Origin: Psychrobacter sp. TAE2020 | GTDB lineage: Bacteria > Pseudomonadota > Gammaproteobacteria > Pseudomonadales > Moraxellaceae | Direction of reading: 5' to 3' | Assembly (NCBI RefSeq): GCF_018919485.1 | Contig: NZ_JAHLMU010000001.1 | Location: forward strand, 2,765,351-2,829,350 | DNA: 64,000 bases | Part shown: piece by piece, positions 35,381 to 44,943 of the stretch | How positions within the stretch are numbered: the first letter of the stretch is position 1 | How the letters are laid out: every line of letters starts with the position of its first letter | Translations under genes and position numbers: made by a program | Notes under the pieces: model-generated | Told to the model about the DNA's origin: nothing | Seen by the model: the letters and a program-made list of their open reading frames with translations, nothing else | Databases searched by the model: none

Positions 35381-36271
35381 TTACAACAAGTAGTTCTCCT
35401 GAACATACTCAATACACAGCTCATAAAATGCTTGAGCTGGTGGAGATATAGACTTATTAGCCAGTTTAAAAATACCGATTTGTCTATTTAAAGAAGGGTC
35501 AAATAAGTTTATCCAGATCAGTTCAGGTTCATTAGAAGGGAAGGCAAGTTTCGGCAGGGTAGTAATACCAAGATCGTTTCTTAACAATGAGAACAGTGAT
35601 GTGATATTTTCTATGGTGTAGCGAGCTTTTCGATTGAGCGCTTCAGCGGGTGTATTCTCGAGCAACCGACAAGTACCGTTATAAATAAATGGCTCTTCTG
35701 TAAGTTGTTGCCATTTTAACCCCTGCAACTGACTTAGCTCAGTATTGAGCTCGTTACTTTTAAGACAGACCACACCGATAGGATCCGATATAAGCAGGGT
35801 AAAATCAATTTCTTTTTCATCTATACTCGTGCAATTTCCCAATGCTAGGTCTACCTCACCAGTCCGTAATCGATTGGCCACGCCAATCGCATTATCATCT
35901 ATCAAGACGATTTCAATATCGGGATATTTTTTCGAATAGGCTACTAGTACGCTAGGTAGTAGTTTAGTTACCAGTGATGGCACACTAGCAATTCTGATTT
36001 TCCCTTTATCTCCTGATGCGATTGCTTGTAAATCATCCTCTAATGTTTGATAAACACTAAGAAACTGTTGAATCTTAGGTACACAGCTTTCTCCAAAAGA
36101 TGTCAATGTCGCTTTATTACCGACTTCAAACAAACGCTGATCCAGCGTCTTCTCAAGCTCTTTTATTGATGCCGATATCGCAGCTTGTGAGCGATTAGCG
36201 CGATTGGCTGCCGCGCGAAAACCGCCTTCTTCTACCACAAATAAAAAATGTCGTAACTGCCGTAGTTTCAT
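35381..36271 (-). CDS. LysR-type regulator, divergent from a betaine-type catabolic operon
   Basis: A 296-residue LysR protein. The HTH lies in the first 60 residues (MKLRQLRHFLFVVEEGGFRA, then SQAAISASIKELEKTL) and is followed by the effector domain (GKIRIASVPSLVTKLLPSVL). It faces away from the RidA-dehydrogenase-dipeptidase-BCCT operon with about 185 bases between the two starts, so it most likely regulates that operon. It is not a close copy of the other LysR protein in the window. The inducer is unknown. Confidence 0.88.
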   Translation of the reverse strand: MKLRQLRHFLFVVEEGGFRAAANRANRSQAAISASIKELEKTLDQRLFEVGNKATLTSFGESCVPKIQQFLSVYQTLEDDLQAIASGDKGKIRIASVPSLVTKLLPSVLVAYSKKYPDIEIVLIDDNAIGVANRLRTGEVDLALGNCTSIDEKEIDFTLLISDPIGVVCLKSNELNTELSQLQGLKWQQLTEEPFIYNGTCRLLENTPAEALNRKARYTIENITSLFSLLRNDLGITTLPKLAFPSNEPELIWINLFDPSLNRQIGIFKLANKSISPPAQAFYELCIEYVQENYLL

Positions 36272-36456
36272 AGTAGTTAGCGCCTATATGCTTATTAAAA
36301 TGATTAGAAATACTATAATCTTAGTGATAGATTAAATCTATCATATTTAATATTTAATTGGTTAGATTTATCAGTAATAAGTGCGTAGCATGAATGTCAT
36401 ACCAGATAAAAGCTAAGAAAGAGTTTATCAAATCTCCATTCAAAGGAATTGAATCT

Positions 36457-36846
36457 ATGACCACTCATTCAACCAAACAAGCGGTTAAAACCTCACTTTA
36501 TGCTTCTAAGTCGCCACTTGAGTGGGCAGTCACTAACAACGGCACATTATATACAGCACAAATTCCTATTGATGAGAATGGTGAAGTAGTTGCGGGTGGT
36601 ATCGAAGCCCAAACTCGAAAAACGCTAGATAACCTTAAACACACCCTAGAATGTGCTGGTACAAACAAGGATTCGGTATTGCAAGTACTGATTTATGTCA
36701 CAGACCGTGAATATCTAAAAACGGTCAATCAAGTCTACGCTGAATACTTTACTGCACCCTATCCAAATCGAGCTGCTTTAGTCATATCAGGATTGGCGCG
36801 AGAAGAAATGCTGGTTGAGCTGGTTGTTTATGCAGCTGTACCTTAG
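36457..36846 (+). CDS. RidA/YjgF-family enamine/imine deaminase
   Basis: A 129-residue protein. I chose ATG 36457 because CAAAGGA precedes it and the encoded N-terminus MTTHSTKQAVKTSLYAS is typical; the longer frame from 36394 adds 21 atypical residues. The conserved Arg in PYPNRAALVISGLA and the C-terminal VELVVYAAVP are present. RidA proteins hydrolyse reactive enamines and imines and form cytosolic trimers. Relatives often sit in operons where amine oxidation or amino-acid breakdown makes such intermediates, which fits a betaine or cyclic-amine route here. It is the first gene of the operon, 95 bases before the dehydrogenase. Confidence 0.88.
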   Translation: MTTHSTKQAVKTSLYASKSPLEWAVTNNGTLYTAQIPIDENGEVVAGGIEAQTRKTLDNLKHTLECAGTNKDSVLQVLIYVTDREYLKTVNQVYAEYFTAPYPNRAALVISGLAREEMLVELVVYAAVP

Positions 36847-36941
36847 GCTTTCATTTGCAAGTTCTATTTATTTCATTACTCAAGTTTGCCATATTTTTTA
36901 TTTAAAAAAACTCACTCAAACTTCTTATTAAGGATGTTCTT

Positions 36942-38405
36942 ATGTCAACTCAAGTGCTCAAACAAGACCCAAAAAAATCACTCTATATTAATGGTGAATG
37001 GTTAAGTGGTACAGATACGATTACTAATATCAACCCATCAGATATCAGTGAAACTATTGGTGAGTTTGCACAAGCAAGTAGCGATCAAGTGGTAGAGGCC
37101 ATTGCCGCTGCACGCCTTGCGCAGCCAAAATGGGAAAAAACGCCCATGGAAAAAAAGCAGTCAATTCTGCAAGCGATTGGCGATGAGATGATTGCGCGTT
37201 GTGATGAGTTAGGTACTTTGCTATCACGTGAAGAAGGCAAGCCTTTTGCTGAAGGTCGGGGCGAGATTTATCGTGCTGGTCAATTCTTTCATTATTATGC
37301 TGCTGAAGTGTTACGTCAGATGGGTGATATTGCTGACTCAGTACGCCCTGGCGTGAAAGTTGAAGTGACTCGTGAAGCTGTCGGTGTTGTCGCTATCATT
37401 TCACCTTGGAACTTCCCAACCGCTACCGCTGTCTGGAAAATTGCCCCAGCATTAGCCTATGGTAATAGTGTGATTTGGAAGCCTGCGAATCTAACGCCAG
37501 CCAGTGCCGTTGCTTTAGCTGAAATCATTCACCGTCAAGGGTTGCCCGAAGGGACGTTTAACTTGGTACTCGGTGGTGGCTCATCAGTCGGTGATACTTT
37601 AATCAATTCAAAAGATATTGATGCGGTCAGCTTTACTGGTTCAGTCGCAACAGGCCGCAAAGTTGCTGCGGCAACCGCGCCAAACTTTGTCCGTTGCCAA
37701 CTTGAGATGGGTAGTAAAAATGCGTTGGTCATCGCGGATGATGCTGATTTGCAAGTTGCCATTGATGCTGCGGTTGCTGGTGCGTTTGGTGGCTCAGGAC
37801 AAAAATGTACAGCTTCTTCACGCTTGATCGTCATGGACGGTATTCATGATGCTTTCGTCGACGGTGTAGTGGCGAAAATGAAAACTCTAAAAGTTGGTCA
37901 CGCGCTTGATGACGGTATTTTTATGGGTCCGATTGTTGACGACAAGCAGCTTGCGTCTAACATGGATTGGATCGAAAAAGCCAAACAAGCCGGTGCCAAT
38001 TTAACCTTTGGTGGTGAGCGTTTAGACATGCCGCATGAGGGTTACTATATGTCGCCAACTTTGTTCACCGAGACTGATAATAGCTGGGACGTTAACCAAG
38101 AAGAAGTATTCGCACCAATGGCTTGTGTGATGCGTGTGAAGAATTTAGAAGAAGCGATTGCTATGACCAATGACACGCGTTTTGGTTTGACTGGTGGCAT
38201 CATTACGCAAAGCTTGCGTAATAGCGCGATGTTTAAGGAACAAGTACAAGCAGGCTGTGTCATGGTTAATCTAGCGACTGCTGGTACCGATTATCATGTG
38301 CCGTTTGGTGGTCGTAAAGAGTCAAGCTTCGGTCCACGCGAACAAGGAACGTATGCCAAAGAGTTTTATACCATTGTTAAAACTGCTTATCAGAAAGCGT
38401 ACTAG
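36942..38405 (+). CDS. Aldehyde dehydrogenase of the 2-oxoglutarate-semialdehyde type
   Basis: A 487-residue dehydrogenase. The nucleophile is in GAFGGSGQKCTASSRLIV and the general base in CQLEMGSKNALVIADDADLQ; these variants (EMGSKNA and GSGQKCTASSR) and the end VPFGGRKESSFGPREQGTYA are those of 2-oxoglutarate semialdehyde (2,5-dioxovalerate) dehydrogenases. That enzyme ends routes from hydroxyproline, pentoses or glucarate at 2-oxoglutarate. Beside a betaine transporter, a proline- or hydroxyproline-betaine-like substrate is an attractive guess. The class is fairly secure, the pathway is inference. AAGGATG precedes ATG 36942. Confidence 0.8.
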   Translation: MSTQVLKQDPKKSLYINGEWLSGTDTITNINPSDISETIGEFAQASSDQVVEAIAAARLAQPKWEKTPMEKKQSILQAIGDEMIARCDELGTLLSREEGKPFAEGRGEIYRAGQFFHYYAAEVLRQMGDIADSVRPGVKVEVTREAVGVVAIISPWNFPTATAVWKIAPALAYGNSVIWKPANLTPASAVALAEIIHRQGLPEGTFNLVLGGGSSVGDTLINSKDIDAVSFTGSVATGRKVAAATAPNFVRCQLEMGSKNALVIADDADLQVAIDAAVAGAFGGSGQKCTASSRLIVMDGIHDAFVDGVVAKMKTLKVGHALDDGIFMGPIVDDKQLASNMDWIEKAKQAGANLTFGGERLDMPHEGYYMSPTLFTETDNSWDVNQEEVFAPMACVMRVKNLEEAIAMTNDTRFGLTGGIITQSLRNSAMFKEQVQAGCVMVNLATAGTDYHVPFGGRKESSFGPREQGTYAKEFYTIVKTAYQKAY

Positions 38406-38519
38406 AAGCGGATCAAAAAGGATGCTAGCCGCAGTTAATTAATTAGTTAATTAAAAATGGCGCAACTGGTTGGACCTGCGCCGAGCGGCTACTTATAAAA
38501 AGCATAAAAGGAGTTTTAG

Positions 38520-39509
38520 ATGTACCAAGACTATATCATCATTGACGGATTACAGTATAGCCATTGGGATCGTGATTATTTCAAGATGCTACACGCCAGT
38601 GGTATCAACGCGGTACACGCTACCTTGGTCTATCACGAGGATGCACGCCAAACCCTAACGCGCTTTGCTGAATGGAATGTACGCTTTGAGCAAAATAGCG
38701 ATTTGATTTTGCCCGTTTATTCGGTCGCTGATATTGAGACTGCTAGGCAACAAGGCAAAGTTGGTATCTTTTTTGGCGCGCAAAACTGCTCGCCTATCGA
38801 TGATGAAATTGGTTTGATTAGCGTCATGCGCCGCTTAGGTTTACTGATTATGCAACTGACTTATAACAACCAGAGCTTACTGGCAACTGGTTGTTATGAG
38901 CAGAATGATTCTGGGGTGACACGTTTTGGTCAACAAGCAATAGCAGAGATGAATCGAGTCGGTATGATTATTGATATGTCGCACAGCGCAGAGCAATCAA
39001 CTCTTGAAGCCATTGAGATATCGAGCCGTCCAATCTGTATCAGTCATGCCAATCCAACTACTGCCCATGAGGCGTTACGTAATAAATCCGATACCGTTAT
39101 TAGTGCTTTAACCAAAGCGGGCGGATTATTAGGTTTCAGCTTATATCCGTTTCACTTACCGAATGGTAGCGCCTGTACGCTCAATGATTTTTGTAGCATG
39201 ATTGCTGATTGTGCCGATAAATATGGCGTTGAGCACTTAGCAATTGGCAGTGATTTGTGCCTTAACCAACCACAAGCCGTGCTTGAGTGGATGCGTAACG
39301 GTCGCTGGTCAAAGGCGATGGATTATGGTGAAGGCAATGCCAATAATTCAGGCTGGCCAGATACCTTGCCGTGGTTCGCTGGCAAAGACGGTATGGAAAA
39401 TATTTATAACGGTCTATTGCAACATGGTTTCAATGACACAGACGCCGGAAAAATTATCGGTCAAAACTGGTTTGACTTTCTTGAGAGTGGCATAAAACCT
39501 TTAGCTTAA
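38520..39509 (+). CDS. M19 (renal-dipeptidase-like) amidohydrolase with an altered metal motif
   Basis: A 329-residue protein of the membrane-dipeptidase fold: MRRLGLLIMQLTYNNQS, GMIIDMSHSAEQSTLEAIEI, PICISHANPT and LAIGSDL all follow M19 enzymes. The first metal-binding motif, normally HxD in a context like DGHND, reads DGLQYS here, so two ligands seem absent. I recall the same feature in the PA5396-type proteins of betaine and dimethylglycine gene clusters, whose function is not clear to me. It may hydrolyse an unusual amide or imino bond, or act non-catalytically. AAAAGGAG gives a strong ribosome-binding site. It lies between the dehydrogenase and a BCCT transporter on the same strand. Confidence 0.8.
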   Translation: MYQDYIIIDGLQYSHWDRDYFKMLHASGINAVHATLVYHEDARQTLTRFAEWNVRFEQNSDLILPVYSVADIETARQQGKVGIFFGAQNCSPIDDEIGLISVMRRLGLLIMQLTYNNQSLLATGCYEQNDSGVTRFGQQAIAEMNRVGMIIDMSHSAEQSTLEAIEISSRPICISHANPTTAHEALRNKSDTVISALTKAGGLLGFSLYPFHLPNGSACTLNDFCSMIADCADKYGVEHLAIGSDLCLNQPQAVLEWMRNGRWSKAMDYGEGNANNSGWPDTLPWFAGKDGMENIYNGLLQHGFNDTDAGKIIGQNWFDFLESGIKPLA

Positions 39510-39647
39510 ATGGTTACGCAGTATCCTGCGTTGCAAAGCCCTTAATATTATTTGATTTATCAAAAATAAAATATGGAAAGGCTAAGTAAGACTATCTAGA
39601 TGTAACGCTAATTTAAATGACGCAACATTATCATATGGAGCCACATC

Positions 39648-41315
39648 ATGGCCGACTTAAAGGGACTTAACCGAAATAATGAGCAAGGACGCTCGCATAA
39701 TACTGTAGAAGCAGACGGGGGTTTGAATCAAGTAAAAGACTCAACTGATACCTTGGGCCTTAAAAACCCCGCATTTTGGTACAGTGGCGGCTTTATTGTT
39801 ATCTTTGTCTTAATGGCGATCTTTGCAGAAGAACGCTTAGCAACTATCGTTGATATAGGCTTTGTGTGGTCAGCTAGAATCTTTGGCCCCTTTTGGCAAA
39901 TTCTGCTACTGGCGACGTTTGTGATTGCGTTAGCCGTCGCAGCGGGTCGAACAGGACAAGTGATTTTAGGTAATCTGCCTAAGCCTGAAATGGATGCCTT
40001 TAAGTGGATGGCTATTTTATTTTGTACGTTACTGGCGGGCGGTGGTGTGTTTTGGGCCGCTGCTGAACCCATCGCTCATTTCGTGACCGCGCCACCTCTT
40101 TATGGTGAATCCACTAATATCCAACAAAGAGCTATTAATGCATTGTCTCAATCATTTATGCATTGGGGTTTTTTAGCCTGGTCGATTGTCGGTAGCTTGA
40201 CCGCCATTGTTGTAATGCACCTGCATTATGATAAAGGCTTGCCGCTTAAGCCGCGCACGCTGTTATACCCTATGTTTGGTGAACGCGTACTAACGGGTCA
40301 AACGGGAGCGATCATTGATGCGTGCTGTATCGTCGCTGTTGCGGCCGGTACCATTGGCCCCATTGGTTTCTTAGGTTTGCAAACCAGTTATGCTCTCAAC
40401 ACGCTATTTGGTATTCCTGATACCTTTACCACGCAGCTGATCGTTATTATATTTGCAATTGTCCTTTATACCATATCAGCGATCAGTGGACTTGCCCGTG
40501 GCATGCAATTGCTTAGCCGCTTTAACGTCATATTAGCGGCTGGGCTGATGGTTTTTATTCTCATGTTTGGGCCGACTAAATTTATTGTTAATGGTTATAT
40601 TCAAGGTGTCGGCACCATGGTACAAAACTTTATCCCAATGGCAACTTATCGCGGTGATGAAGGTTGGTTGGGTGGTTGGACGGTGTTCTTTTGGGGTTGG
40701 TTCTTAGGCTATGGACCAATGATGGCAATCTTTATTGCTCGTATCTCACGCGGTCGCACTATTCGCCAGTTAATTACCACCGTCTGTATCATTGCGCCAC
40801 TGGTTACCTGCTTTTGGTTCACCGTTATTGGTGGTTCAGGCCTAGCGTTTGAAGTTGCCAATCCTGGTAGTGTCAGCAAAGCTTTTGAAGGCTTTAATCT
40901 GCCCGGTGCTTTGTTAGCTATTACTCAACAGCTACCATTCCCGTTGATTACCTCGTTACTGTTTATCATTTTAACCATGATATTTATCGTCACTACCGGT
41001 GACTCGATGACTTATACCATCAGTGTCGTGATCAGTGGTGAGCGTGAGCCGAACGCGACGATTCGTACCTTTTGGGGCGTGATGATGGGGGTGACGGCGA
41101 TTGCTTTAATCTCGCTTGGCGCTGGCGGCGTGACCGCCTTGCAATCCTTTATTGTGATTACAGCAGTGCCAGTATCTTTCATACTACTGCCATCATTGTG
41201 GAATGGACCAAAAATTGCCCAGCAAATGGCTCGTGATCAAGACCTTTATCGTCCTAATCGAGTGGAAACTGCTCATCGACTTGCTGAAGAAAAGCGTGCC
41301 AAAGAAATCGATTAA
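39648..41315 (+). CDS. BCCT-family betaine/quaternary-amine transporter
   Basis: A 555-residue inner-membrane carrier with twelve helices and the family signature (TVFFWGWFLGYGPMMAIFIA followed by RISRGRTIR). It is clearly distinct from the carnitine transporter at 21665, with a short C-terminal tail and different substrate-region aromatics. It should import a quaternary ammonium compound for the surrounding catabolic genes; osmoprotection alone is less likely because of that context. GGAGCC precedes ATG 39648. A long hairpin follows in the next gap. Confidence 0.88.
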   Translation: MADLKGLNRNNEQGRSHNTVEADGGLNQVKDSTDTLGLKNPAFWYSGGFIVIFVLMAIFAEERLATIVDIGFVWSARIFGPFWQILLLATFVIALAVAAGRTGQVILGNLPKPEMDAFKWMAILFCTLLAGGGVFWAAAEPIAHFVTAPPLYGESTNIQQRAINALSQSFMHWGFLAWSIVGSLTAIVVMHLHYDKGLPLKPRTLLYPMFGERVLTGQTGAIIDACCIVAVAAGTIGPIGFLGLQTSYALNTLFGIPDTFTTQLIVIIFAIVLYTISAISGLARGMQLLSRFNVILAAGLMVFILMFGPTKFIVNGYIQGVGTMVQNFIPMATYRGDEGWLGGWTVFFWGWFLGYGPMMAIFIARISRGRTIRQLITTVCIIAPLVTCFWFTVIGGSGLAFEVANPGSVSKAFEGFNLPGALLAITQQLPFPLITSLLFIILTMIFIVTTGDSMTYTISVVISGEREPNATIRTFWGVMMGVTAIALISLGAGGVTALQSFIVITAVPVSFILLPSLWNGPKIAQQMARDQDLYRPNRVETAHRLAEEKRAKEID

Positions 41316-41334
41316 GTGCGTCATTAATATAGCG

Positions 41335-41387
41335 AATAACTTATTTACTCGTTTAGCTCAGTGTTTTTGAGTAGCAAATAAGTTATT
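41335..41387 (+). other. Long hairpin between the transporter and the next operon genes
   Basis: AATAACTTATTTACTC pairs with GAGTA(GC)AAATAAGTTATT across about 18 bases. It lacks a T-run after the stem, so it may be an mRNA-processing or stability element in the operon rather than a terminator. Confidence 0.6.
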
Positions 41388-41418
41388 GGCTTAACCCATT
41401 ATTTAAGGTGATAGTTAT

Positions 41419-43176
41419 ATGGAACATACTTTGCCAGTCAATGAAAAGCTAGCCAATCAACAGCTAACAAATGAAAATCTAGACGCGGTCAGCTTCCGTA
41501 CCCCTGATGTGGTGATGCACTCTGAAAGATTGGGCGCGATGCACCAAACCCGTATCAGCTTCGTGCGCACGCTACTGCGTAAAATCGATAAAGAAAATTG
41601 GACGCTAACTAAGCATCTTTGGGATTTAGATGATAATGGCTATGGACAAGTTATCTATCGTTTGCAAACGCCTGAGCACGTTTATCACTTAGTGATATTC
41701 TGTAATAAAATCGCTGATGAAGAGCGTAACGACCGCGTAATTGCGCAAAAATGGGACGTGACATTTGCTTTGGTTTATGGCGAAATCGGCGATGAGCTAT
41801 TGGCAAACCTAAAAGCCAATGTGCCGCTACAAGAAGCCGGTCGCAACTCAAACATGGTGATGGTGCTGGCACGTGCTAATAAAAGCGTGCGCGTCTTTGA
41901 TCATATTGTCACCTCGCTTGCCGAAGGGGAACAGCCTGATTTGGACGTACTGGCGCAAGTCGGTTATATCTTGCGCACCACTGCCGTTTATGGCAATGGT
42001 AAATTCGGTATTTACGACTTTAAACCCCTCGATCATAGCGAAGATTTTAACCAATCTTTCCGCGCGCAGATGTGTGCAGTTTATCTAATTCGAGAATTTA
42101 GTCTTGATTGGGTTGATTATTTGGCGAAGAAAAAAGGTGGCGATAAGGCAGTTAGCTTACATCCAGAGATTAAGCAATATTTGGGTATCGGTAATGCCAC
42201 GGGTCTTGGCATGGCACCTTATTTAATTAATCATCCTTGTGTCGTTGATCAATGGTTAAGTACCCGCGAAGGGGCGCTACAAGCCGTATTGGTCTGTGAT
42301 ATTGAGCATGAATCTGATAATAGCAAAATACAGCAATTCTCAATCTTAATGAATCGCGCCATTCAACACTTCTCGGAAGTGGTCACCATCAATGAGCCAC
42401 AAATTCTACTAAACAGTGCGGTTGTTAAAGATTTGACAGCGTTGCAAGAAAACCTTGAAGCTGAGATTAAAGACTCCGACACGTGGGCAGATTTTTTACA
42501 GCGCAATGACCATCTCAGTTATGAGAGTCAAGAAGTCATTATCTCGTGCATGATGGAGCTTTATCCTGAGCTTGTAGATGGATTTGCAGTGCAAGTAAAT
42601 GCTGATGAAACCATGTCTCTGCCCAGTGGCAAAGTCGTTCAAGACTTGATTGAGGTATTAGAAGCGCGTTATCAGTGGGCAATTAACATTGATTTTGCCG
42701 CAGAAGAAAATGTCTATTGGTTTTGGTATCGCTCAGAGGATAAAGAAGAGCCGAGAATGGGCGTGCGTGGACAAGAGCATGGTGATGATAAAGAATTCTT
42801 GTTAGATATTGGCAGACAAGCGAATACACTGTATTTGGCATTACAACAAGCAGATCCACAACAGTTGCTATCGGAATTTATTTTAACGCAGCCAAAATAT
42901 CGTACAATCGCCCGTCGCGTTTGGACGATGGGTCATAAAAAGATGGGCGATATTCAGATTAACGTCTTGCAAAAAACCGCATTACCGATGCATTTATTGC
43001 GTTGTAAATTGTCTATGTTTGGTGCAACCAAGTTTGATCCGCGTTCAGATCGTTGGGTGCGCGTGACCTTGTTCCAAGGTGCGCCGTTATTCGATGATGT
43101 CCATAGTGATGAGTGGCTATTTCCTTTATTACCGAAAATAAACGAGTTTCCGACTTTACCATTAGCTGCCCAATAA
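41419..43176 (+). CDS. Conserved protein of unknown function in the betaine-type operon
   Basis: A 585-residue soluble protein with no signal peptide or membrane segment. Features visible are FRTPDVVMHSERLGAMHQTR near the N-terminus, a stretch GYGQVIYRLQTPEHVYHLVI that resembles a beta-rich domain, and a C-terminal MHLLRCKLSMFGATKFDPRS. I do not recognise the family. It follows the BCCT gene by about 100 bases and precedes the DUF3726-like gene by only 13 bases, so the last two genes are translated together and probably act together. Codon use matches the operon, so it is a native part of it. Confidence 0.75.
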   Translation: MEHTLPVNEKLANQQLTNENLDAVSFRTPDVVMHSERLGAMHQTRISFVRTLLRKIDKENWTLTKHLWDLDDNGYGQVIYRLQTPEHVYHLVIFCNKIADEERNDRVIAQKWDVTFALVYGEIGDELLANLKANVPLQEAGRNSNMVMVLARANKSVRVFDHIVTSLAEGEQPDLDVLAQVGYILRTTAVYGNGKFGIYDFKPLDHSEDFNQSFRAQMCAVYLIREFSLDWVDYLAKKKGGDKAVSLHPEIKQYLGIGNATGLGMAPYLINHPCVVDQWLSTREGALQAVLVCDIEHESDNSKIQQFSILMNRAIQHFSEVVTINEPQILLNSAVVKDLTALQENLEAEIKDSDTWADFLQRNDHLSYESQEVIISCMMELYPELVDGFAVQVNADETMSLPSGKVVQDLIEVLEARYQWAINIDFAAEENVYWFWYRSEDKEEPRMGVRGQEHGDDKEFLLDIGRQANTLYLALQQADPQQLLSEFILTQPKYRTIARRVWTMGHKKMGDIQINVLQKTALPMHLLRCKLSMFGATKFDPRSDRWVRVTLFQGAPLFDDVHSDEWLFPLLPKINEFPTLPLAAQ

Positions 43177-43189
43177 GGAGTATTGAGAC

Positions 43190-43915
43190 ATGATTGTATC
43201 GCATAATGAAATCGTGACCATGGTGAACAAGGCCTTTTTGGGGTTGCAACGTGAAGTCGGGGAAGCTGATCTGATTGCCTCTATGGTAGCAGAGCTACAG
43301 ATGGCAGGTCTTAACGGTATCACACACTTTAATAATGCCAGTCCATTTATTTTATCTGAACGTGATGAACCTATTGATATCGTCCATCAAGCTGACGGTG
43401 AGGTCAGTTTAGATCTACATGGCAGCAGTTTGGTCTGTCATCTGCCAGCAGTGATGGACTATGCCATTGAAAAAATGGGTGATCGTGATCATTTTAAAAT
43501 CTATTTGCATAACTGTCATAACCGCTGGTTAGCGTATAGTGAGCTTGCAAAACTGGCAGCAAAAGGCATTGCTTGTTTGGCTAAATGGGACAATGGCAGT
43601 GCCCCTAAGCATACGGTATTTACGTTAGATAAAAGATTTGTTTATCCTGATCTGTATTTTTTCAATGAGGCGCAGAACAACTATAATACCAATGATATGG
43701 TGATTGAGCTATCGACGGCTAACTTTGATATTGAACAAGAAATCCAACATTTTGACCAAAAAGTATCAACGGATGAGCTGTTTGAAACCCATAAACGCGC
43801 ATGGAAAGAAGGCATTTATATCGATGATGAACAATGGGCGCTACTTAAGAAAAGTGCTGCGGCGATATTGGTTGAAAATAGCGAGACGTCAAGTAAAGGG
43901 GCGGGCGGCGTATAA
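43190..43915 (+). CDS. DUF3726-like protein at the end of the betaine-type operon
   Basis: A 241-residue soluble protein. The N-terminus MIVSHNEIVTMVNKAFLGLQ and the EVGEADLIASMVAELQMAGL helix resemble DUF3726 proteins as I recall them (SxNEIxxxxxKAxxGxG...A). No catalytic motif is evident. GGAGTATTGAG precedes the ATG, 13 bases after the 585-residue gene, so expression is coupled. The C-terminus is low in complexity (SETSSKGAGGV). The family assignment is tentative; the role is unknown. Confidence 0.65.
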   Translation: MIVSHNEIVTMVNKAFLGLQREVGEADLIASMVAELQMAGLNGITHFNNASPFILSERDEPIDIVHQADGEVSLDLHGSSLVCHLPAVMDYAIEKMGDRDHFKIYLHNCHNRWLAYSELAKLAAKGIACLAKWDNGSAPKHTVFTLDKRFVYPDLYFFNEAQNNYNTNDMVIELSTANFDIEQEIQHFDQKVSTDELFETHKRAWKEGIYIDDEQWALLKKSAAAILVENSETSSKGAGGV

Positions 43916-44013
43916 ACTATAAAAGTGCTTTTAGCGATACTTTTTAAAATTTACTCATGCGTAAGCCAAGGTGATAGAAATTCTATAAAGCCCATCCCAC
44001 ATTCTGTGTAACT

Positions 44014-44203
44014 GCCCTTTAGATTAAATGCTTACTGATACAGTCATTAAATATAATCATAAATCGATTAAGGTCAGACGTCCAGTTACGGATTGGCATC
44101 GACCACTTTTTGGATGCCTGCTGGGTTACTAAGTACACCACTTTAAACGCGGCTTAATCAGACGGTAACACCTTACGATTATTCACCGCAGTACGAATGA
44201 CAC
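44014..44203 (-). mobile_element. IS256-family transposase remnant (C-terminal end)
   Basis: On the minus strand the sequence encodes NSVIRTAVNNRKVLPSD, a stop (TAA) where Glu is expected, then AAFKVVYLVTQQASKKWSMP and IRNWTSDLNRFMIIF. This is the well-known C-terminal block of IS256/Mutator-type transposases. It is followed by GGCAGTTACACAGAAT, typical of the IS256 end. Only the last 60 or so codons remain. Confidence 0.85.
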
Positions 44204-44204
44204 T

Positions 44205-44720
44205 GTTTAGTGAGCTATGCTGAAGAAATCGTGCAAGTAAACTTGGTAAACTAAGTGTATTGATCGGAATTTATCATGACCAAGAAAGTAAGAAGCTACA
44301 GCGACGAATTTAAAGCAGAAGCCGTCAAAAAGATAGCGGACAATAATGGCAATATCTTAGCGACCGCAAAGCAGCTTGGTAGCGCCATACATACCTTATC
44401 TAACTGGCACAAGAAAGCCAACCAAGGCAAACTTGAGGGAACAGAGTATTACGATCCTGAACTTATGAGCGCACTTGAAGAAACCAAGTGCCTCAAACGA
44501 CAGCTTAAAGTGGCCGAAGAGGAAAGGGAAATATTAAAAAAGGCCACCGCGTACTTCGCAAAGCACAGTTAGTGAAGTACGCCTTCATTAAAGATAATCA
44601 GCCTCTCTTCAGAATTACTACTATGTGCCGTATGCTAAAGATTAAGCTGATCCCTGCTATCAATCACGCATAAAAATACTTGGTAGATTATGTTATGCAG
44701 TCTGACGGCAGAAGTATTGC
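44205..44720 (+). mobile_element. IS3-family remnant with intact orfA and truncated orfB
   Basis: It begins with the left repeat TGAGCTATGCTGAAGAAATC, directly after the IS256 remnant. orfA is complete. The orfB start follows (VKYAFIKDNQPLFRITTMCR) but stops after about 33 codons. A right-end scrap (TTATGCAGTCTGACGGCAGAAG, inverted) lies near 44694. Confidence 0.82.
44276..44572 (+). CDS. IS3-family orfA (HTH protein)
   Basis: A 98-residue IS3 orfA. The N-terminal helix-turn-helix (MTKKVRSYSDEFKAEAVKKI, then ILATAKQLGSAIHTLSNWHK) binds the IS ends, and the C-terminal leucine-rich coiled coil (LMSALEETKCLKRQLKVAEE) dimerises. It normally produces a fused OrfAB transposase through a frameshift at the overlap with orfB, but orfB here is truncated. 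The gene can still make OrfA, which represses transposition in related elements. It serves as the intact reference for the decayed copies elsewhere in the window. Confidence 0.88.
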   Translation: MTKKVRSYSDEFKAEAVKKIADNNGNILATAKQLGSAIHTLSNWHKKANQGKLEGTEYYDPELMSALEETKCLKRQLKVAEEEREILKKATAYFAKHS

Positions 44721-44760
44721 TATACTTGGATAGGTGGCTTAAAAAACCTTGCATCGTTCA

Positions 44761-44778
44761 ACAAGTACACTGCGATTA
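44761..44778 (+). repeat. Inverted 18-bp motif, left copy, by the serine recombinase
   Basis: CAAGTACACTGCGATTAT lies about 170 bases before the recombinase gene. A reversed, near-identical copy lies at 45676-45693, and a further direct copy near 16149. Confidence 0.55.
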
Positions 44779-44943
44779 TCTCAACAATTTAAAATATTGA
44801 TATCATTAGTCTATACTCAAAACATAAAATCCCTATACGATAACTTACCTATCATTAGACTTGTTTCTATTATTAAATAACATTAATATCTTGCTATTAT
44901 CAATGAACATTAATTATTAAGTCTAAGTAATAGAGGTGGTGTT

